56,899 nucleotides of DNA from an uncultured Bacteroides sp. GTDB lineage: Bacteria > Bacteroidota > Bacteroidia > Bacteroidales > Bacteroidaceae. The stretch is from the NCBI GenBank assembly GCA_900556625.1, contig USPQ01000011.1, positions 1 through 56,899 on the forward strand. The letters are read 5' to 3'. The position numbers and the translations under genes are program-made. Under the pieces are notes generated by a model. It worked only from the letters and a program-made list of their open reading frames with translations. It ran no database searches and was not told the DNA's origin. Positions 25,175 to 33,525 of this stretch are shown here, in pieces (within the stretch, counting starts at the first letter, position 1; every line of letters begins with the position of its first letter).

Positions 25175-26899
25175 TTATCGGAAGTTGTTTGGCTGTACAC
25201 GTTGACCATTGTCATTATTTGTATCTGCCACATCCCACCAGATTTTCGTTCCCTGGTTGTCGCCCATCGGCCGGTTGGGGTTAAAGGATTCACTTTGAGG
25301 GTATTTGATCCGTTTGATGAACTTACCTTCAGGCACGTCACCGTCCGAGTTGTTTTCTTCGATATTCAGCAATTCAGGATAATCTGTACGGCGGAATTCT
25401 GCCCAACCTTCATTGCCGTTCGGGAAGATCGAAATCCATTTTTGGGTGATGATCTCTTTCAAGGCTTTCTCCTTGTCACTTCCGGATACATCTTGTTTGT
25501 TCTTCAATCCGTCAATATAGGCTTGTTTTTTAGCCTCATCAATATTATAGTAATCCATGGACGCTCTAATTCCGTCAATATAATATTGCTCAACTGAGCC
25601 TGTCGTCCAATTTCTGAGAGCAGCTTCTGCCAACATGAACCGACTCTCCGCATAGCTCATCCAAACCAGTTCGCGAGCTTCGCTAAACCAATAGTTATCA
25701 TCTAAATTATTATGATCCGAACTTATCAGTTTATTACATCTTACAGGAGAGTAACTTTTTGTCGCATCCTCTCCTTGTACATCCATATTACCAATCGGAC
25801 ATCCGGCAAAGTCCTTATTGCTTTCTTTGGCTTCCTTAAGATCTGAAAATGGACTTGGGCGCCACCACAGTATTTCGCATCGGGGATCTAATACTTCAGA
25901 TTCATTTTTATAGGCCTTTTCCAAATCTTTCGACATAACCATTTGCGCTCCCCAACCGAATATCAGCGCATGGATATTTTCAGATCCGCCGCCTCCTTCA
26001 CCACCTTTGTCGATAGGGGCAACTTTCGGTACAGTTCTCATGTTGTCTGCATTGCTTTGCATCAAACCATAAGTACTCTCGATTGCTTTTTTCCCTTCTT
26101 CTTGGGCACGATCCGGATCGACATTTGAAATACGAAGCGCCAGACGCAAACGTAAAGTATTGGCAAAGCGTAACCATTTGTTGATGTCGCCTCCATAGCA
26201 ACGGTCATTACTTCCTTTTCCTTCTCCCCAGTTCAGACCTTTGTCGGGTTTGATGTTGGTGATAGCTTCATCCAGCAGTTTGAACATAGCATCGTACACA
26301 TCCTTTTGGCTGGTATATGAAATATACTGTGTCGGGGGTAACATTCCTTTTATGTAGTACGACAATGGAATATCACCGTATGTATCTGTCTGCATAGAAA
26401 TGAGGAATGCATAATAAATACGGGTTACGTAGAACTCGTTCCAGTATTTGTCTTTATTGACGAAATGACAGACTTTGATAATTTGTGCATATTCGTTTGC
26501 AGTACGGTCATTATAGAAATGATCCCATCTGTTTCTGGACCAGTCGTCAGTATATACGTATGTGCAGGCTTTTTCATGGAAACCGGCAGATGTATTTGCC
26601 ATATAGCCGGCATAAATGTCATGAGTTAAGTTGGTGGTTACCTGATAATCATTGTAAGGTCCCTCATTCGTTAGATTACGGAACAAACTACCAATTGAAG
26701 TTTCTGCTTCTTTTAATGCTTTTATATCAGCTTCAGGCAGTTCATAATCAATATCAATGCCTTCAGGACTTACATCGGTATTAGAAGTACCCGGTGAATA
26801 AGGAGGTTCGTACGGGTTGGTGTTCATTTCATCAAAATCTGAGCAAGCTGCTAGAGCAAGTAGAGATGCGAATGCAAGTGTTTTATAATAGAATTTCAT
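25175..26899 (-). CDS. susD: SusD/RagB-like outer-membrane glycan-binding lipoprotein
   Basis: 574 aa. The lipobox LALAAC puts the lipidated cysteine at residue 19, followed by SDFDEMNTNP, an acidic stretch like the Bacteroides lipoprotein surface-export signal. The helical TPR-like body typical of SusD is visible (YNDYQVTTNLTHDIYAGYMA, WLRFANTLRLRLALRIS, YAESRFMLAEAAL), and ITQKWISIFPNGNEGWAEFR is the family's C-terminal block. It caps the SusC transporter and captures glycan at the cell surface. It starts 20 nt after susC. The GH92 genes nearby point to mannose-containing glycans. No other surface glycan-binding protein gene follows; the helicase gene comes next. Confidence 0.93.
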   Translation of the reverse strand: MKFYYKTLAFASLLALAACSDFDEMNTNPYEPPYSPGTSNTDVSPEGIDIDYELPEADIKALKEAETSIGSLFRNLTNEGPYNDYQVTTNLTHDIYAGYMANTSAGFHEKACTYVYTDDWSRNRWDHFYNDRTANEYAQIIKVCHFVNKDKYWNEFYVTRIYYAFLISMQTDTYGDIPLSYYIKGMLPPTQYISYTSQKDVYDAMFKLLDEAITNIKPDKGLNWGEGKGSNDRCYGGDINKWLRFANTLRLRLALRISNVDPDRAQEEGKKAIESTYGLMQSNADNMRTVPKVAPIDKGGEGGGGSENIHALIFGWGAQMVMSKDLEKAYKNESEVLDPRCEILWWRPSPFSDLKEAKESNKDFAGCPIGNMDVQGEDATKSYSPVRCNKLISSDHNNLDDNYWFSEARELVWMSYAESRFMLAEAALRNWTTGSVEQYYIDGIRASMDYYNIDEAKKQAYIDGLKNKQDVSGSDKEKALKEIITQKWISIFPNGNEGWAEFRRTDYPELLNIEENNSDGDVPEGKFIKRIKYPQSESFNPNRPMGDNQGTKIWWDVADTNNDNGQRVQPNNFR

Positions 26900-26919
26900 A
26901 ACTTCTTTTTATGTTTAGA

Positions 26920-29900
26920 TTAGAAACCAAGATTAATAGAAAGACCGAATGTACGTGTGTAAGGAACAGACATATAATCGATAGCTTGAGAGAACATACT
27001 TGTGTCATAACCTCCTTCGGGACTTGTTCCCGGTGTATGTTTCATCAGGTAAGCCAAGTTACGGGCAACGAATGCTACGTTCAGTGAAGTTAAAGGAGTC
27101 TTCTTCAGTATGGATTTCGGGAAAGAATAACCTAATGACAATTCTTTCAATTTGATGAATGAAGCATCGTATACGAATTCTTCGGCCATACCACTCATTG
27201 ATGTGTAATACCTTTGAGCGTTCATAGCTGTTGAGTTTACAGTACCGTCGGCGGTCACACCCGGAGCAACGATTTTCCAGCCATTCTCTGCATTACCACG
27301 ATTAGCGGTGCGTGCTGCCAATCCTGTGCTGGTTGCCATTGCCTCGGATACAGAAACAATGTCACCACCAAATTTCATATCGAACAATGCAGAAAGAGTA
27401 AATCCTTTGTAGGTGAATGATGGAGAAACGGACATTAATAAGTCCGGTTCAATATTACCGATCGGATGATCCAATGTGTATTGGAAAGCGTCTTCACCGG
27501 AGACCTTGGTCGGACGACCTTGTTTATTAACTATCATATTACCGTTTTCATCACGCTTGTACAGGTTTTTGGCATAAATTTCACCCAAGCGGTGTCCTAC
27601 GCGTGTACCGACATTGATTGGGAAATTTGCATCTCCATTGAAGAAGAGATAATCAACGCCATCTGCCAGCTCTTTTACTTTAGATACATTCCTGGATAAG
27701 TTGATATTCAAATCGAACGTGAAATCTTTCGTTTGTACAGGAGTAGAATATAGCATGAATTCGAATCCTTGGTTGACAATTAAACCGGAGTTAATCATTT
27801 TACCACCACTCCAAGGAGCCGGTGCAGGGACTTTCATGATCTGGTTCTTGGTACGGCTGTTGTAATAAGTGAAGTCGAATCCCAGACGATTATTGAGGAA
27901 TTTCATATCCAAACCGGCTTCATACGAGGAGGAAATCTCCGGCTTCAACTGGTCATTCTTTTTAATATCAGATTTTGTGATATTGAGCACTCCGTTGCTG
28001 AATGCATAGCTCAATGTATTATACAGGTTGTATGGTTCTGTATCTTTACCTACTTGTGCGGCAGATAGGCGAACTTTGGCAAATGTGAGCCATGAAGGTA
28101 ATGTCTTGTCTAATGAACGAAGAAAATCTGTTATGATGAAACTTAAGTTTGCAGATGGATAGAAGAATGAACGGTTGCTGGAGGGTAATGTGGACGACCA
28201 GTCGTTACGTGCAGTCAAGTCCATTGACAAATACTCTTTCCATGCAAGTTGTGCAGATGCAAATACAGAGTTGGTAGCGCGTTCGTGTCCAGCTTCAGCA
28301 GCACTGTTCAGAATATTTGCGGCATTGAATATCCATTGGTTCTTGTTCACCATGTCTTTTGTTTCAGCCGACAAGGTCTCAAATTTCTGATACATGAAGT
28401 TGGCACCTACTGTGTAGCCGATACGGAAATTTTCTCCGATACGGTTGTCTCCGGCAAGGATAAATTCTGCATTTGACTCAAAGAAGTTTTCCTCACTGCG
28501 GCTCATACGGTCATCGGTAATGTTTTCGATAGTTTTACCGATACCGTTCGATAAGTCGGTGCTTTGAACACGTGTACGGTAATAGTCGAATGCATATTTG
28601 GCGCTAAAGTGTAACCAGTCGGTAAAGTTGATTTTTGCGTTGTAGTATCCGAAAGCTCTCCAACGTTCGTCAGAATTATGGCGCTGGTCTTGTACGTAAT
28701 ATGGATTTTCCAATCCGGGGTTCGGGCCTGCCCAATTCACGTGTGCGGAGTTTTCTGTTGAATAATTCTTTAAATCATCCAAAGACACGTTGTGCGGAAT
28801 ACCGATTAACTGTGCAATAACTCCATAACTTCCGAAATAGGGACGATCTTCTGCCTTGGTTCGTGATAAGGAGACTTTTCCTTCCATAGAGAGATATTGG
28901 TTCATTTCTGCACCGGCGTTCAGGTCAATATTTATCTTATCCAATTTCTCGTTCGGGAATAAACCTTTATTGTTAGAACTGCCGAAAGATGCACGGAAAT
29001 GAGACTTGTCGGTTACATTACTGATAGACACATTATGGTTGTGGGCAAAACCGGTGTTGAAATAATCTTCCAGTTTGTTTCCATACTTAGAATAAGCACG
29101 TTGTTCTCCGTTCCAGGCTTCTACCATGTGTCCATCCAATTCGCTACCCCAACTACTGCTCGCAGCCTTATTGTAAACACCGTCTGTTCCTTGACCGTAG
29201 CGTTCCTGCATTTTCAGTGTTTCAGCTACTGTGCTCCATGTGAAGTTCCCGCTATAACGAACACCGAATCCTTCTTTTTTTGAACCTTTTTTGGTTGTTA
29301 TCAGGATGACACCATTACCGGCACGTGAACCGTAGAGAGCGGCAGCATTCGGACCTTTCAGTACAGAAATGGTTTCGATGTCATCGGGATTAATGTCGAC
29401 AGAGGCACCGCCACGGTCTACACCGCCATAGTAAGAAGCGTCAGAACTGTTGTTGTCGCTGAAAGGCACACCATCGATAATCCATAAAGGTTGGTTATTG
29501 TCTGATAAGGAGGAATTACCACGAATCGTAATCTTGGTGGAACCTCCCAAACCTGTACCTGCCGTATTCATCTGAAGACCTGCCACTTTTCCTTGCAAAG
29601 CGCTTGTCACAGAAGGATCTCCGGTCTTGTTCAGCTGGTCGCTTTTTATTTCCTGAACTGCATATCCTAGCATTTTCTTTTCGCGTTTGATACCTAATGC
29701 GGTAACGACGACTTCATCGATAACTTGAGTATCGTCCGACATCGTGACATTGAGAGTCGGTTTGTTGCCCGGAATCTCTAATGTCTTATATCCTATATAG
29801 GAAAATACCAATACAGGCTGTTCACCGCTGACCTTGAGGGTATAATTGCCATCCATGTCTGTAATGGTACCATTACTTGTTCCTTTTTGCAGGATACTGA

Positions 29901-30306
29901 CACCAATCAGCATTTCTCCTTTAGTATCGATGACTTGTCCGGTAATCGTGTGTTCCTGGCCAACTTGTTGTTGGTTGGTTTGCTGTGCATTTTTTTCTGA
30001 CAGGTATACAATATTGTCTTCTACCTTGTACGAAATGCTTGTTCCGCTCAGAAGAGAGTTGAGGACTTGTTCTAAAGAAGCGTCTTTTACATTCACTGCC
30101 TCTACTTGGGTGGCAGATAACTTGTCGTTATAAAAGAATTGATACTTAGACTGGGACTGTATCTGTTTAATAACAGTTCCTAAGTTTGTGCGTGTAGTTG
30201 ATAATGTCAACTGTGCGGTAGCCCATTGTAATGGGATTGCCATGAAAATTAAAACCAATAAAGCTCGAAGTAAGTTCGACTTTTGAATAGAATGATTGCT
30301 TTCCAT
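26920..30306 (-). CDS. susC: SusC-like TonB-dependent transporter with STN signalling domain
   Basis: 1128 aa. After a signal peptide (about 1-31) comes an STN domain (LSTTRTNLGTVIKQIQSQSK through DASLEQVLNSLLSGTSISYK, about residues 33-103), then a carboxypeptidase-regulatory-like domain (ITGQVIDTKGEMLIGVSILQ, about 120-200), the plug (DEVVVTALGIKREKKMLGYA; TSALQGKVAGLQMNTAG) and a barrel ending in FGLSINLGF. The STN domain is the part that contacts FecR-type anti-sigma factors, and a FecR/ECF pair lies 5.5 kb upstream in the same locus. It imports oligosaccharides across the outer membrane with SusD. It is separated from the GH92 genes by DUF6078 and the 22-bp array, so it probably has its own promoter. 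Confidence 0.95.
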   Translation of the reverse strand: MESNHSIQKSNLLRALLVLIFMAIPLQWATAQLTLSTTRTNLGTVIKQIQSQSKYQFFYNDKLSATQVEAVNVKDASLEQVLNSLLSGTSISYKVEDNIVYLSEKNAQQTNQQQVGQEHTITGQVIDTKGEMLIGVSILQKGTSNGTITDMDGNYTLKVSGEQPVLVFSYIGYKTLEIPGNKPTLNVTMSDDTQVIDEVVVTALGIKREKKMLGYAVQEIKSDQLNKTGDPSVTSALQGKVAGLQMNTAGTGLGGSTKITIRGNSSLSDNNQPLWIIDGVPFSDNNSSDASYYGGVDRGGASVDINPDDIETISVLKGPNAAALYGSRAGNGVILITTKKGSKKEGFGVRYSGNFTWSTVAETLKMQERYGQGTDGVYNKAASSSWGSELDGHMVEAWNGEQRAYSKYGNKLEDYFNTGFAHNHNVSISNVTDKSHFRASFGSSNNKGLFPNEKLDKINIDLNAGAEMNQYLSMEGKVSLSRTKAEDRPYFGSYGVIAQLIGIPHNVSLDDLKNYSTENSAHVNWAGPNPGLENPYYVQDQRHNSDERWRAFGYYNAKINFTDWLHFSAKYAFDYYRTRVQSTDLSNGIGKTIENITDDRMSRSEENFFESNAEFILAGDNRIGENFRIGYTVGANFMYQKFETLSAETKDMVNKNQWIFNAANILNSAAEAGHERATNSVFASAQLAWKEYLSMDLTARNDWSSTLPSSNRSFFYPSANLSFIITDFLRSLDKTLPSWLTFAKVRLSAAQVGKDTEPYNLYNTLSYAFSNGVLNITKSDIKKNDQLKPEISSSYEAGLDMKFLNNRLGFDFTYYNSRTKNQIMKVPAPAPWSGGKMINSGLIVNQGFEFMLYSTPVQTKDFTFDLNINLSRNVSKVKELADGVDYLFFNGDANFPINVGTRVGHRLGEIYAKNLYKRDENGNMIVNKQGRPTKVSGEDAFQYTLDHPIGNIEPDLLMSVSPSFTYKGFTLSALFDMKFGGDIVSVSEAMATSTGLAARTANRGNAENGWKIVAPGVTADGTVNSTAMNAQRYYTSMSGMAEEFVYDASFIKLKELSLGYSFPKSILKKTPLTSLNVAFVARNLAYLMKHTPGTSPEGGYDTSMFSQAIDYMSVPYTRTFGLSINLGF

Positions 30307-30345
30307 ACATTTAATTTAATGGTTGTATAAAAATTATTGAACTAA

Positions 30346-30372
30346 TAAAAGAAGTCTTATTTTCTTCTTTTA
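30346..30372 (-). repeat. Inverted repeat in the susC leader
   Basis: TAAAAGAAG (30346-30354) and CTTCTTTTA (30364-30372) form a perfect 9-bp inverted repeat with a 9-nt loop, 40 nt upstream of the susC start. In the susC leader RNA it would be a weak A/U-rich hairpin, or it may be a protein-binding dyad. Confidence 0.5.
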
Positions 30373-30500
30373 TAAATAAAACAATGCTAACGCAATAAAC
30401 ACTTAGTCTAATTTATCTTTTTTTCTTTATATAATTAAGAGTATTATGATTTCGTGTGTAAATCCCTTTGTACTATCATTGCAGTGCTTCTCATTTAAGA

Positions 30501-30602
30501 GTTGTGACATGGGCTTGGCACAGTTGTGCCACCACGGTGTCATTGTTGTGACAAGCCCGTGGCACAGTTGTGCCAATGCTGTGTTGCAGTTATGTCAATT
30601 GA
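30501..30602. repeat. Tandem array of 22-bp units with palindromic junctions
   Basis: Four complete units of exactly 22 bp start at 30501, 30523, 30545 and 30567; a partial fifth starts at 30589. Units 1 and 3 begin GTTGTGACA, units 2 and 4 begin GTTGTGCCA, and unit 5 begins GTTATGTCA, so there is also a 44-bp period. At the unit 1/2 and 3/4 junctions the block TGGCACAGTTGTGCCA recurs, a dyad with 7-bp arms around GT. The 6-nt stretches between conserved blocks vary. A wider dyad GGGCTTG (30511-30517) and CAAGCCC (30552-30558) encloses the first half. The array begins right after the DUF6078 stop (30612) and lies about 200 bp upstream of susC. The units are too short and too regular at the junctions to be CRISPR. 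Confidence 0.85.
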
Positions 30603-30611
30603 GAGACCGGA

Positions 30612-31046
30612 TTACCAGTCATAGTCTTCAACGTATGCATCAAATTCTTGTGTGGTGGTAACTCCGCAGTTTCTGAGGATATTCAGTATATGCTGTTGTT
30701 CGGAAGGAGAGAGTAAACGTTCGCCTTTACGGGCACGATAGTAGGTTCTACGTCCTAAATAGTTCATTAGGTGTAGGATAACGGTTTGCATTTGTTTATA
30801 AGGTAGATTCTCTAAGATTCCGATGAATCCTTGGGCGTATCGTACTTTTGTACTGGAACGGTAATGGGGACAGCCGCCTTTCACGGTAGACAGATATTTG
30901 GGACTGATGATAATCCAGTGCTCTATGTTTTCCGGTACGCTTTGTTCTGTAAGTTGTCTTAGGCAGGTACCTGCTTGGGGGCATTGTCGGTTAAGGCACA
31001 TCGAATATTGATAAGGGACTTTTGCAAAGTCAATTTTTTCTTCCAT
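30612..31046 (-). CDS. DUF6078-like protein with four-cysteine N-terminal region
   Basis: 144 aa from the ATG at 31046; an upstream in-frame start at 31070 overlaps a TACTTTTG -7 element and is unlikely. The N-terminus (DFAKVPYQYSMCLNRQCPQA) contains C17, C22 and C28, with C59 later in KGGCPHYR, a set that could bind zinc or an Fe-S cluster. The rest is basic and helical (YLGRRTYYRARKGERLLSPS, EQQHILNILRNCGVTT). I recall this family from many Bacteroides genomes as DUF6078, function unknown. It has its own promoter and ends at the edge of the 22-bp array. Its cysteines and basic tail would suit a nucleic-acid-binding role, but nothing proves this. Confidence 0.75.
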   Translation of the reverse strand: MEEKIDFAKVPYQYSMCLNRQCPQAGTCLRQLTEQSVPENIEHWIIISPKYLSTVKGGCPHYRSSTKVRYAQGFIGILENLPYKQMQTVILHLMNYLGRRTYYRARKGERLLSPSEQQHILNILRNCGVTTTQEFDAYVEDYDW

Positions 31047-31067
31047 GATTTGTAGATGTTTGTTGAG

Positions 31068-31075
31068 CAAAAGTA
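31068..31075 (-). promoter_or_regulatory. -7 element of the DUF6078 gene
   Basis: TACTTTTG on the minus strand, 21 nt before the ATG at 31046. It argues for the shorter start and for a transcript independent of the GH92 genes. No clear -33 TTTG. Confidence 0.55.
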
Positions 31076-31090
31076 GTGAAAACTTATTGA

Positions 31091-31124
31091 AAAATAGCCT
31101 GAAAGCAAAGAAGTTTACTTTCAG
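31091..31124 (-). terminator. Possible terminator after GH92a
   Basis: CTGAAAG (31099-31105) and CTTTCAG (31118-31124) pair, with additional inner A-T pairs, and on the minus strand GCTATTTTTC follows. It is weak but sits between GH92a and DUF6078. It would end the GH92c-sigma-FecR-GH92b-GH92a transcript. Confidence 0.45.
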
Positions 31125-31219
31125 ACTACCACTTTTAGTCGAAATCTCAATGAATAGCCGCTTTCAGAAGTGAACTGAAGGACAGCAATTGAAATAGCGG
31201 CACACTATTGAATAAAGGA

Positions 31220-33490
31220 TTATTGCTCTTTAGAGAAAGAATAAGGCATATCTTCTTCTTTCGTACCTCTGTTCATATTCGGTTGATTACTCATATCTAC
31301 TTTGATAATACCACCTTTGAATAATTCTTCGTGGCGAAGATAATTTTTAGTATAGTCAGTGCCGTTTACGTTCATCGAATTGACATAGAAGTTCTTTTTA
31401 CTGTTGTTCGGGGCATCAATCACCAAACTGTTGCCATTCTCAAAATGAAGTGTGGCTTTCTTGAATAAAGGAGCGCCTACGATATATTCATCCGTTCCCG
31501 GACAAACAGGATAGAAACCTAATGCAGAGAATACATACCAGGCGGAAGTTTGTCCGTTGTCTTCGTCACCGCAATAACCGTCAGGCCCCGGAGTGTACAT
31601 TCTGTCCATGACTTGGCGCAACCAGTACTGGGCTTTCCAGGGCTGGCCCGCATAATCATATAAATAAATCATGTGCTGGATAGGCTGATTGCCGTGTGCA
31701 TAATTACCCATATTCATAACGGTCATTTCGCGAATTTCATGAATCACCTGTCCGTAGTAACTGTCATCGAATACGGGAGGTACAGCAAAAACGGAGTCCA
31801 TCATAGTGACGAACATCTCTTTTCCGCCCATTAAGTCGATTAGTCCTTGCGGATCATGGAACACAGACCAGGTGTAGTGCCAGCTATTTCCTTCTGTAAA
31901 GGCATCGCCCCATTTCAATGGAGAGAATGGTGACTGGAATGTACCGTCTTCATTGCGTCCGCGCATTAATTTAGACTCCTTGTCGAAGAGATTTTTGTAA
32001 TTCATGGCACGCTTTGCAAAAAGATTGATCTCTTTTTTCGGGCGTTTCAGTTCTTTAGCCAGTTTGTAGATACACCAGTCGTCGTATGCATATTCCAGTG
32101 TACGTGCTGCATTCTCGTTGATTTTCACATCGTATGGTACATATCCCAGCTTGTTATAATATTCATGTCCCAAGCGTCCTGTTGAAGATACTTCAGGATG
32201 TACATTCTCTGTTCCATGCAGCAATCCTTCATACAGCGTTTTTATATCGTCCACTTTCACGCCTTTCATGTAAGCATCTACCAGAACAGAAGCCGAATTA
32301 TTGCCTACCATACATCCTCTGTGTCCCGGACTTGCCCATTCGGGGAAGAACCCGCTTTCTTTATATGTATTGATAAGCCCTTCCTGCATCTCCTTGTTAA
32401 CCGAAGGATACATCAGATTTAGTAACGGGAACAGACATCGGAACGTATCCCAAAAACCTGTGTCGGTATACATATATCCCGGCAATACTTGTCCGTTATA
32501 TGGACTGTAATGAATCGGCCGGCCGTTCGCGTCCAGTTCGTAGAACTTGCGCGGGAACAGGAGTGAACGGTATAAACAGGAATAGAATGTACGATATTGG
32601 TCCAGATTGCCGCCTTCCACTTCAATTTTTCCTAATACCTGGTTCCATGCTTCTTTTCCTTTCTTGGCTACTTGCTCGATATTGTCCTTGCCCAGTTCTT
32701 TCATGTTGACAGCCGCCTGTTCGAAGCTGATAAAAGAAGAAGCAATCCTTGCGTGCACCTGTTCGCCCTTATGTGTCCGGAAACCGATAATAGCTCCGGC
32801 ATGGTCAGTTGTTTGTTCGGTAACGTTTTCTTGAAGATTGCCATTGGCTACTGTTGCTTTGTATGTGAAAGGCTTGTCGAACTCGATGATAAAGTAATTC
32901 TTGAAGTTTTCGGGAACTCCTCCGCTATTGCGGGTGGTATAGCCGATAATCTTGTTTTCCTCCGGAATCACTTTGACATACGAGCCTTTGTCGAAAGCGT
33001 CCACTATGATATAAGAATGTTCATTTTCCGGGAAAGTGAAGCGGAAAAGGACAGCGCGTTCCGTCGGGGCCATTTCCGTCACGATGTCATGTTCGGCGAG
33101 ATATACTTTATAATAATAAGGAGTGGCGATCTCCCCTTTGTGGGCAAACCAGCTTGCGCGCTTTTCTTCGTTAAACTCCGGTTTGCCTACTACGGGCATG
33201 ATAGAGAACTGTCCGTAGTCGTTAATCCACGGACTGGGTTGATGCGTCTGCTTGAAACCGCGAATCTTGTTAGCGGTATAAGTGTATTGCCAGCCGTCAC
33301 CCATTTTTCCTGTCTGCGGAGTCCAGAAGTTCATCCCCCAGGGACGGGCAATGGCCGGATAAGTATTACCTGTTGATAATTCGAAAGTAGACTGGGAACC
33401 CATTAGCGGGTTGACATACTGTGTCCGGTCTTTGGCTTTGGCAAAGAATGTGCAAGCAAGTACACAAATTATTATTAATAGTCTTTTCAT
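31220..33490 (-). CDS. GH92 exo-alpha-mannosidase, probably alpha-1,2-specific (Bt3990-like)
   Basis: 756 aa with a signal peptide (residues 1-19) and no lipobox, so periplasmic. GH92 blocks run throughout: NPLMGSQSTFELSTGNTYPA, DTGFWDTFRCLFPLLNLMYP, TLEYAYDDWCIYKLA, EGNSWHYTWSVFHDPQGL, GNYAHGNQPIQH, CGDEDNGQTSAWYVFSALGF. By codon count the acid is E533, the calcium/base aspartates are D642 and D644, and an H584-E585 pair lies in VIHEIREM. These match in residue and number what I recall for Bt3990, where the H-E pair recognises the alpha-1,2-linked mannose. It removes terminal mannose by an inverting, Ca-dependent mechanism. It lies 35 nt after GH92b and is the last gene of that transcript. 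Confidence 0.92.
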   Translation of the reverse strand: MKRLLIIICVLACTFFAKAKDRTQYVNPLMGSQSTFELSTGNTYPAIARPWGMNFWTPQTGKMGDGWQYTYTANKIRGFKQTHQPSPWINDYGQFSIMPVVGKPEFNEEKRASWFAHKGEIATPYYYKVYLAEHDIVTEMAPTERAVLFRFTFPENEHSYIIVDAFDKGSYVKVIPEENKIIGYTTRNSGGVPENFKNYFIIEFDKPFTYKATVANGNLQENVTEQTTDHAGAIIGFRTHKGEQVHARIASSFISFEQAAVNMKELGKDNIEQVAKKGKEAWNQVLGKIEVEGGNLDQYRTFYSCLYRSLLFPRKFYELDANGRPIHYSPYNGQVLPGYMYTDTGFWDTFRCLFPLLNLMYPSVNKEMQEGLINTYKESGFFPEWASPGHRGCMVGNNSASVLVDAYMKGVKVDDIKTLYEGLLHGTENVHPEVSSTGRLGHEYYNKLGYVPYDVKINENAARTLEYAYDDWCIYKLAKELKRPKKEINLFAKRAMNYKNLFDKESKLMRGRNEDGTFQSPFSPLKWGDAFTEGNSWHYTWSVFHDPQGLIDLMGGKEMFVTMMDSVFAVPPVFDDSYYGQVIHEIREMTVMNMGNYAHGNQPIQHMIYLYDYAGQPWKAQYWLRQVMDRMYTPGPDGYCGDEDNGQTSAWYVFSALGFYPVCPGTDEYIVGAPLFKKATLHFENGNSLVIDAPNNSKKNFYVNSMNVNGTDYTKNYLRHEELFKGGIIKVDMSNQPNMNRGTKEEDMPYSFSKEQ

Positions 33491-33525
33491 GGCGTATATG
33501 TTTTAATAGTAAGCAATCAAACGTA

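Noticed and set aside
30501..30602. 22-bp array as a CRISPR
   Set aside because: Units are 22 bp with no unique 30-bp spacers, conserved blocks are palindromic junctions and no cas gene is near.
32672..33376. 234-codon open frame opposite GH92a
   Set aside because: Shadow of GH92a; no start signal.
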